Below, piece by piece: positions 58,346 to 64,000 of a stretch of 64,000 nt of DNA. Location: contig JAJEKV010000004.1 of NCBI GenBank assembly GCA_021234155.1, positions 4,468,109 to 4,532,108 of the forward strand, in the 5' to 3' direction. The notes beneath the pieces are model-generated. The model was not told where the DNA came from and searched no databases. It saw only the letters and a program-made list of their open reading frames with translations. Source of the stretch: Isoetes taiwanensis (taxonomy: Eukaryota > Streptophyta > Lycopodiopsida > Isoetales > Isoetaceae). Every line of letters begins with the position of its first letter. Within the stretch, counting starts at the first letter, position 1. A program made the position numbers and the translations under genes.

Positions 58346-60190
58346 ATGGCTCCTAGAAGAAGTGAACAGCAAGAAGCTCCAGAACCATTGGAACCACAAG
58401 GAGTACCTGTTGCAGCTGTGGGACAACCAAATTGTGCAATCCCACAGTATTTTGAGCTAAGTTTGCCCATTACTCCACCCATATTTGAACCAACTATGAA
58501 TGCTAACCATTTTCTGAAGGTATTTGATGAATATTATAGAGATTATGGTTGTAGAAAGGGCTGTAGGTTTTCTGAGTTTAAGAGATGCATGAAATCTGTT
58601 GAGGCATATGCTTGGTGTGAGCATGTGACCTCAGTTATGGGTACTGACACATATGAGAGTCTTGTGCAGCAATTTCTAGCTAGGTTTGGCAAGCTGTCTG
58701 CCCCTCAAGAGCTAGCAAACGAGCTACAGACTTTTTGTATAAGGGCAGGTGAAAGTATTAACCACTATGTGGAAAGGCTTAGTGCATACCTGAGGAAATG
58801 CCAAAAGAGTCAGGTACCTACTCCCACACTCTATTTTGTGGCTGCTTTCATTAAGGGACTGTCACCAAGACCTAAGGTGCACAGGAAGATGCTAAAAATT
58901 CAAAATCAGGAAGGTTTTGATACCATACACAAAGCTTTTGAAAAGGCAACTAAAATCTCCAATGATATGTCTTTTTTACCTGATAGCCATGTAAACCATT
59001 GTGCTGACCCTTTTTATCCAGATTATGAGCAGGAGTATGAGCATGTGCCTGTGTATGCAGTGCAAAAAGAAAGAAGAAAATCCAAAGATGAAGAAGCTAC
59101 ACCTAAAATCAATGAATCCAAGAGTGAGATGATCAAAATGTCTGAGACCATTGCAGAACTGACCAAACAACTTTTGGAGTTGAAGAATAGCAAAAAAACT
59201 TATCCTCCTTGTGCACATTGTTTCAAAGATACTCATCCTTCTGATATTTGCTATTACAGGGCATGCTTAAAATGTGGAAAGAAAGGTCATTTTGGAAAGA
59301 TCTGCCCCAGGTGCAATTTTCGCAAGGAAATAGGTCATCTTGAAGACAAATGTTTTGTCAAAGAATACTTTGACAAGCAGGACAAAGGCAAGAAATTGGA
59401 AGGAACATCTGCCATTAGGTTTGTGGAGGAATATGAGGAGCAGGAAGGGATCATGGTGGTGCAAACAAGAAAAATGTTGGAAAATGGAACACCTGCAGAT
59501 AAAGGTATGAGCAAGAACATCCCTGTCAACAAAGAAGTTCAGGTAATAGCTCCACCTCCTTTTGAGAAGTTTAATAAAAAGGACAAAGAGTTAGATGAGC
59601 TAGATATGATCCTAAAAAGTTCTAAAGTAAGCATAGATCTCCTCACGCTTCTCAGAATTGCACCTAGCTATAGAGAGAAAATATTAAAGTGTAATGATGT
59701 TGAACAGATTTCATTTACTGATGTGCATGAGACAGAGAAAGTAGTATTAACTCAAGAAGAAAAAGATCCAGGTGCCTTTACTTGCTCAGCTAGTTTAGGT
59801 AACTTGCATTTGTCTAGGGTCTTGCTAGATGGAGGCTCCCCATTAAATGTCATGCCTCAACATGTGATGAAGAAATGTGGTCTTGCTGTCACTCAACCAT
59901 CACCTGTCATATTGAGGTCATTCTCCAATGCTAAAATAAAACCTATAGGACTAGTGACAAAGGTGCCAATAGAAATTGAAGGTATAATTGTTGAGGCAAG
60001 TTTCATAGTTGTGGCTTTTGAAGATAACTGTGATGTGACTGACATATATGACTTGTTGCTGGGAAGGAGGTGGTTGTCTACTGTAGATGCTAGACCTGTC
60101 TGGTCCAAGGGGCAGTGTACTATTTCAAATGGAGCAAGAACTGTAACTCTATACAACAAAACAGTGATGCTAATGCATACAACTTTATAG
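58346..60190 (+). CDS. Tat-like Ty3/gypsy gag-protease
   Basis: A continuous frame (open from 58289; I place the start at the Met of MAPRRSEQQ, 58346) encodes capsid/gag, including FLARFGKLSAPQELANELQ and RAGESINHYVERLSAYLRKC. Closely spaced zinc knuckles follow (CAHCFKDTHPSDIC; CLKCGKKGHFGKIC; CNFRKEIGHLEDKC). The aspartic protease has the core VLLDGGSPLNVMPQ, near residue 510 counted from 58289. DGGSxLNV in place of DTG is typical of the Tat/Athila branch. The frame ends at 60188-60190. Gag packages element RNA; the protease cuts the polyprotein. Confidence 0.9.
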   Translation: MAPRRSEQQEAPEPLEPQGVPVAAVGQPNCAIPQYFELSLPITPPIFEPTMNANHFLKVFDEYYRDYGCRKGCRFSEFKRCMKSVEAYAWCEHVTSVMGTDTYESLVQQFLARFGKLSAPQELANELQTFCIRAGESINHYVERLSAYLRKCQKSQVPTPTLYFVAAFIKGLSPRPKVHRKMLKIQNQEGFDTIHKAFEKATKISNDMSFLPDSHVNHCADPFYPDYEQEYEHVPVYAVQKERRKSKDEEATPKINESKSEMIKMSETIAELTKQLLELKNSKKTYPPCAHCFKDTHPSDICYYRACLKCGKKGHFGKICPRCNFRKEIGHLEDKCFVKEYFDKQDKGKKLEGTSAIRFVEEYEEQEGIMVVQTRKMLENGTPADKGMSKNIPVNKEVQVIAPPPFEKFNKKDKELDELDMILKSSKVSIDLLTLLRIAPSYREKILKCNDVEQISFTDVHETEKVVLTQEEKDPGAFTCSASLGNLHLSRVLLDGGSPLNVMPQHVMKKCGLAVTQPSPVILRSFSNAKIKPIGLVTKVPIEIEGIIVEASFIVVAFEDNCDVTDIYDLLLGRRWLSTVDARPVWSKGQCTISNGARTVTLYNKTVMLMHTTL

Positions 60191-60277
60191 AACAAGACAT
60201 GTTGATTGAAGATGAGCCGTGTGTTGAAAATGCCTTTTCGTCTATAAACCAATAGAAGTCATACCCACCTGTCTAGA

Positions 60278-60760
60278 TGACCTTGGTATGGAAGCAAAAC
60301 TCAATAAAGGTGTGTTATGGTTTGATGGTGGAATTTCAATCAAATTGAATATAGCATCTTCTGCAGCTGTAATAAGAAACTCTGCCAATAAACTCTTATC
60401 CAAAGTTGGCAGAGTACATGAAGGAATCACTTCAAATATGGCTGAATATAAGGCACTTATAGCTGGCTTAGAAGAGTCTTTGGCTTTGGGTTTAACTAAT
60501 GTATCTATCTTTGGCGACTCTCAACTGATATGCGAGTGTGACTGGAGAGTATCAGACCAAAAACCAAGACATGTCAGGACTCAAAGAAAGGGTATTGCAA
60601 CTGCTGAGCAAGTTCAAGGCTTGGGAGATCAAACATATACCTAGGGAGGAGAATTGTGAGGCAGATGCACTTTGCAGAACTGTGCTCCTTGACTATTTGG
60701 CTGAGGGAGCTATAAATGAAGATGAATTGAACAAGGAAGATGCAACACGCCTATATCCTA
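60278..60760 (+). pseudogene. Extra RNase H domain between protease and RT
   Basis: The frame 60288-60540 encodes LWFDGGISIKLN, then SNMAEYKALIAGLEESLAL and SIFGDSQLI. After a one-base frame change near 60540 comes GEYQTKNQDMSGLKERVL, then HIPREENCEADAL. All four RNase HI catalytic acids are present in order (D in FDGG, E in MAEYKAL, D in GDSQL, D in EADAL). This is the second RNase H known from Tat-branch elements, which removes RNA from RNA-DNA hybrids. Stops between 60190 and 60280 and the frame change show decay. Confidence 0.85.
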
Positions 60761-60773
60761 TTCTCGGTGATAG

Positions 60774-61193
60774 ATGCACAAAGAAGAAAAAGAGGTAAAA
60801 GAGTTAACCATCAACAAAAATGGGCAGGTAAGAACACTTTTTCTTGGAGACCTATTTGATAGCAAAGATGAGGCTTCTTTAAAAATTTTCTTTGAGAGCT
60901 GGAAGGACGTTTTTGCCTGGGATTATACAGAATTAGTGGGAGTGAGGACTGATATCTGTGAGTTTGAAATAAAGATAAAAGAAGATGCTAAACCTGTAAT
61001 GCAAAAACTCAGAAGAATAAATGCATCACTACTTACCCTGATCAGAGAGGAATTATTGAAGATGAAGGAAGCTGAAGTTATCAAAGAGATAACAAATCCT
61101 GACCGGTTGTCTTGCATTGTTCCAGTAGAAAAGAAAAATAAAAGCATTAGGATTTGTATAGATTATTGTGGATTTAAACAAGGCCACTATTAA
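60774..61193 (+). pseudogene. Tat-like gypsy RT, N-terminal part
   Basis: The frame reads FESWKDVFAWDYTELVGV, then EELLKMKEAEVIKEI, VPVEKKNKSIRICIDY. This is the gypsy RT leader (the FAW...M/L.G block and the KK...R.C.DYR block). A single-base frame shift near 61165 separates it from the main RT frame, where VDLNKATIKDCYPLP continues the DLN block. Confidence 0.9.
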
Positions 61194-63624
61194 AGATTGT
61201 TATCCATTACCATTTCTGGAAGAAGTGTTACATGCAACTGCAGGGAAAGAAATATATTCTTTTTTGGATGGATTCTCAGGTTTCAATCAAATCAAGATAA
61301 AAGAGGCAGATCAAGCTAAGACCTCTTTCATAACCCCTTGGGGTACTTTTGCCATGATGAAAATGCCTTTTGGCTTGATGAATGCATCTGCTACCTTTCA
61401 AAGAGCAATGGATAAAATATTCCAAAGCATGCCAATGTCAAATTTTAGAGTTTTCTTAGATGATTTATGCCTAGGATCTTCTCTGCGTAAACATATGGAG
61501 TTGCTAACAATGACAATGGAATTATGCAGGAAGGGTGGAGTGTGCTTGAATCCAAAGAAGTGTGTATTTCTCTGTTCTAAAGGTGAATTGTTAGGTCATG
61601 AGGTGTCTACTCAAGGGATCAAAGTGTCTGAAGGAAAAATGGAAGCCCTGAAGAAATTAGCTCCACCTAAAACCTTAAAGCAGGTGAAAAGTTTCATGGG
61701 GTTGACAAGTTTTTTGAGAATGTATGTGCCTAACTTTTCACACATCATAAGTCCTTTGGCAGCTCTGACACGTGTTGGCAAGTATAACAAGAATGAGAGC
61801 AAATTTATTGCAATAGAATGGACAGAGGAATGTCAGGCTGCATTTGACCTGTTGATAACCTCCATATGCCAATCAGAGATTCTTAAACCACCAGACCTTG
61901 CTCAACCATTCCAGGCATATATCAGTGTCACTAGCAAAGCTGTAGGCATAGCACTCATGCAGAAACATGGGATAATATCTTTTGCCAGCAAAATTTGGTC
62001 TGAGGCTGAAAACAGGTACCCAAGAATGGAAAAAAGTGCAGCTGGAATAATGTTTTTCTTACAAAGGCTTGGTCATATAGTTCAGCACAATGAGGTAAAA
62101 ATAATGATGCATCAAAATCCTATTCCCATGCTGTTCCAGAAAACTCAGAGTAAGGCTAAGTTGTGTAGATGGGCCTGCAAGATACAGGATTATAATCTAA
62201 AAGTTCGAACTGTCAAAACAATCAAGAGTCCTAGTGACTATTTGACCAACAAGGTGTTTGAGTTTGAGGATTTTAATGGTTTAAATACTGATGAGGTGTG
62301 TGAAATTGCTACTAACCTTGTGCTATCCAGTAAGATGCAAGAAGATTGGCAGGATGAAATCATCAAGTTTCTCAAACATGAAGAGGTACCACAAAACTTC
62401 ACAAGCAGTCAGTTGAGAAGATTCAAAGAAAGAGCAAAAACATACAGAATGATTGGAGATGTACTATGTAAAATTGATCAATCTGGTGTTTTATTAAGGT
62501 GTGTTGACAGGTCAGAAGCTGAGTTGATACTGGAGGCTTGTCATGAAGGAATTTGTGGAGGCCACTATGCAGCTGACACAACTGCAAAGAAAATACTCAG
62601 GTCTGGATACTATTGGCCTAGCTTGTTTAAAGATTGTTATGAGACCATCAGGAGATGCCATAAATGCCAGATACATGGAAGAAGAATTCTTCACCTTGCT
62701 GCTTTGACTAGCATCACGTCTCCAGGTCCATTCCAAACTTGGGGACTAGACTTCATAGGTCCTATAAATCCAAACTCTCCCTCTCAGCATGAATACATAC
62801 TAGTGGCAACAGATTTCTTCACCAAGTGGGCAGAGGCTGTCCCATTGAGACAAGCAAATGCTCTAACAACTGCTAGGTTCCTACATGAAAACATATGCAC
62901 TAGGTTTGGCATCCCTCTGAAAATAGTTTCTGACAGGGGCACTCAGTTCATGAATGATGTGATCAGCAACCTGCTAAAGACCTTGAAGGTAAAGCATGTG
63001 AAAAGCTCAGCATACTACCCTCAAGGCAATGGCCAGGCTGAGTCTACCAACAAGGTGCTAAAAGCTATTCTCAAGAAAACAATAGAGGTGCATAAAAAAG
63101 ATTGGCACCTTAAATTACATGATGCACTTTGGGCATATAGAACCACAATTAAAAATGCTACTAATCATACACCTTTTGCTCTTGTCTATGGTGTTGAGGC
63201 TGTTGTTCCAGTGGAATTGGAGTTGCCCTCATTAAGGTTAGCTCTAAAGATTCAAATGCAGATAGAGGAAGCATACAGGGAAAGGTTTGATAGGTTGCTC
63301 CATCTGGAAGAGGAGAGGTTTGAAGCAGAGAATACCATGTTGCTTAAGAAAGCAAAGGATGCAGCAGCATTCAAGGCCATCCACAAATTGCAAGGAAGTT
63401 TCAAAGAGGGAGAGCTAGTTCTCAAATGGGACAAGGCAAAGGAAAACACAGCAGGTAAATTTGATTGCTTGTGGGAAGGGCCATACAAAATCTGTGGACA
63501 AGCAGGTACAAATTCTTACTTCCTAGAAGATATCACAACAGGTCAACAGCTCATGAACCCTATAAACACATTGCATCTGAAAAGGTATTGGCAACAACAT
63601 ATTTGTATGAGTTTGTTTGAATAG
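61168..63624 (+). CDS. Tat-like Ty3/gypsy RT - degenerate RNase H - integrase
   Basis: One open frame of 818 codons. RT: DCYPLPFLEEVLHA, SFLDGFSGFNQI, MPFGLMNASATFQRAMD and the catalytic VFLDDL (residue about 95). The RT-linked RNase H follows but reads AYISVTSKAVGIALMQ where TDAS is usual, and MMHQNPI where TDH is usual; two catalytic Asp are lost while the EK is kept. Integrase: zinc-binding ACHEGICGGHY and CHKCQ (residues 455-500); catalytic D, D and E in GLDFIGP (about 525), VSDRGTQF (about 586) and GQAESTN (about 622); and the GPYKI motif (about 770). RT copies the element RNA; integrase inserts the DNA. The frame is intact, but upstream lesions in the polyprotein make the whole element inactive. 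Confidence 0.95.
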   Translation: MDLNKATIKDCYPLPFLEEVLHATAGKEIYSFLDGFSGFNQIKIKEADQAKTSFITPWGTFAMMKMPFGLMNASATFQRAMDKIFQSMPMSNFRVFLDDLCLGSSLRKHMELLTMTMELCRKGGVCLNPKKCVFLCSKGELLGHEVSTQGIKVSEGKMEALKKLAPPKTLKQVKSFMGLTSFLRMYVPNFSHIISPLAALTRVGKYNKNESKFIAIEWTEECQAAFDLLITSICQSEILKPPDLAQPFQAYISVTSKAVGIALMQKHGIISFASKIWSEAENRYPRMEKSAAGIMFFLQRLGHIVQHNEVKIMMHQNPIPMLFQKTQSKAKLCRWACKIQDYNLKVRTVKTIKSPSDYLTNKVFEFEDFNGLNTDEVCEIATNLVLSSKMQEDWQDEIIKFLKHEEVPQNFTSSQLRRFKERAKTYRMIGDVLCKIDQSGVLLRCVDRSEAELILEACHEGICGGHYAADTTAKKILRSGYYWPSLFKDCYETIRRCHKCQIHGRRILHLAALTSITSPGPFQTWGLDFIGPINPNSPSQHEYILVATDFFTKWAEAVPLRQANALTTARFLHENICTRFGIPLKIVSDRGTQFMNDVISNLLKTLKVKHVKSSAYYPQGNGQAESTNKVLKAILKKTIEVHKKDWHLKLHDALWAYRTTIKNATNHTPFALVYGVEAVVPVELELPSLRLALKIQMQIEEAYRERFDRLLHLEEERFEAENTMLLKKAKDAAAFKAIHKLQGSFKEGELVLKWDKAKENTAGKFDCLWEGPYKICGQAGTNSYFLEDITTGQQLMNPINTLHLKRYWQQHICMSLFE

Positions 63625-63743
63625 AATAGTTATTGGATAGTTAGTCATTTGAGTTATTAGAGACACTAGCTTTAGAATTAATAGGCATGTTCCTTAAAGA
63701 TGTGGATGCTTGTGCTCTTTTAGTGTTATTTTGGAATTGCTTT

Positions 63744-63747
<4 letters not shown>

Positions 63748-63797
<50 letters not shown>

Positions 63798-63810
63798 AAA
63801 AAAAGGGAAA
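63748..63810 (+). repeat. Poly-A run and purine-rich tract after the gypsy pol gene
   Basis: About 48 As (63748-63795) followed by 'gaaaaaaaagggaaaatagg'. The last part could be the polypurine tract preceding the 3' LTR; the A run may be slippage expansion of it. Confidence 0.6.
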
Positions 63811-64000
63811 ATAGGTTTAACTTTGATATCTTGTGTGTATTATGGTGTTGCAGGTTGAGTTCACAGTCATGAAAGCATAAGAGGAGTTGTTTCCTAACAT
63901 ATATAGAACTTGTCATCACAGGTTCATCAGTCTGAATAATCTCCACCTGAGCAAACAGTTGCCCTCCAATTCATATCAGCCAGAATTCTTCACGATCGAT
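63811..64000 (+). other. Possible start of the 3' LTR of the Tat-like gypsy
   Basis: This follows the purine-rich tract and holds no coding sequence. The LTR cannot be confirmed because its partner upstream was not matched and the window ends. Confidence 0.3.

Noticed and set aside
63743-63946. Minus-strand frame rich in Phe
   Set aside because: It is produced by the poly-A run read in reverse.

Overview
This is nuclear DNA of a land plant with a large, repeat-rich genome. Three things show it: a spliced plastid-type HISN4 gene (fused HisH-HisF), a LEA14 gene and PPR-type remnants; Ty1/copia, Ty3/gypsy (chromovirus and Tat-like), LINE, SINE-like and Helitron sequences, often nested; and long, repeat-filled introns. 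A 5S-rRNA-like copy reads 'gcgcgcttgggcc' in box A, which I associate with ferns and bryophytes more than flowering plants. A fern or other non-flowering plant is therefore my weak guess.

0-8.5 kb: a 19-exon minus-strand gene for imidazole glycerol phosphate synthase (HISN4), 585-8506. Every exon joins in frame except exons 14 and 17, which carry lesions. A broken PPR gene lies antisense in the large intron 12. 8.5-18.5 kb: no recognised gene, but several families of local tandem repeats, including an exon-like cassette repeated about seven times. 18.5-24.2 kb: a second copy of the 3' two thirds of HISN4 plus the PPR remnant. It is undamaged in exons 14 and 17, but has exon 12 inverted and shortened, a MITE-like insertion, and no exons 1-9.

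24.2-38.2 kb: a retroelement graveyard. It holds a SINE-like fragment, a minus-strand chromovirus-like gypsy remnant (gag, protease, start of RT), a 5S-like sequence, a plus-strand LINE fragment, and a nearly full-length but decayed minus-strand LINE (30412-35842) inserted in an LTR. A 5'-truncated relative of that LINE follows. 38.2-42.4 kb has no recognised gene. 42.4-46.4 kb: a non-autonomous copia-like element, then the chromodomain end, G-tract and 3' LTR of a chromovirus, with a 486-bp element inserted in that LTR.

46.4-49.4 kb: a SINE-like element that shares its 3' end with the LINE family, then the one clearly intact host gene, LEA14 (48027-48634, minus), which has a GC-AG intron. 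49.4-53.5 kb: a tandem array of the 486-bp element split by a LINE, then a gypsy LTR. 53.6-56 kb: a decayed Helitron Rep region with an internal duplication. 56-64 kb: a plus-strand Tat-like Ty3/gypsy element with an extra, catalytically complete RNase H between protease and RT; its ordinary RT-linked RNase H has lost catalytic residues.

The host genes do not form an operon or cluster. HISN4 serves plastid histidine synthesis and LEA14 serves dehydration and stress tolerance. The rest is best read as nested transposition and local duplication around them.
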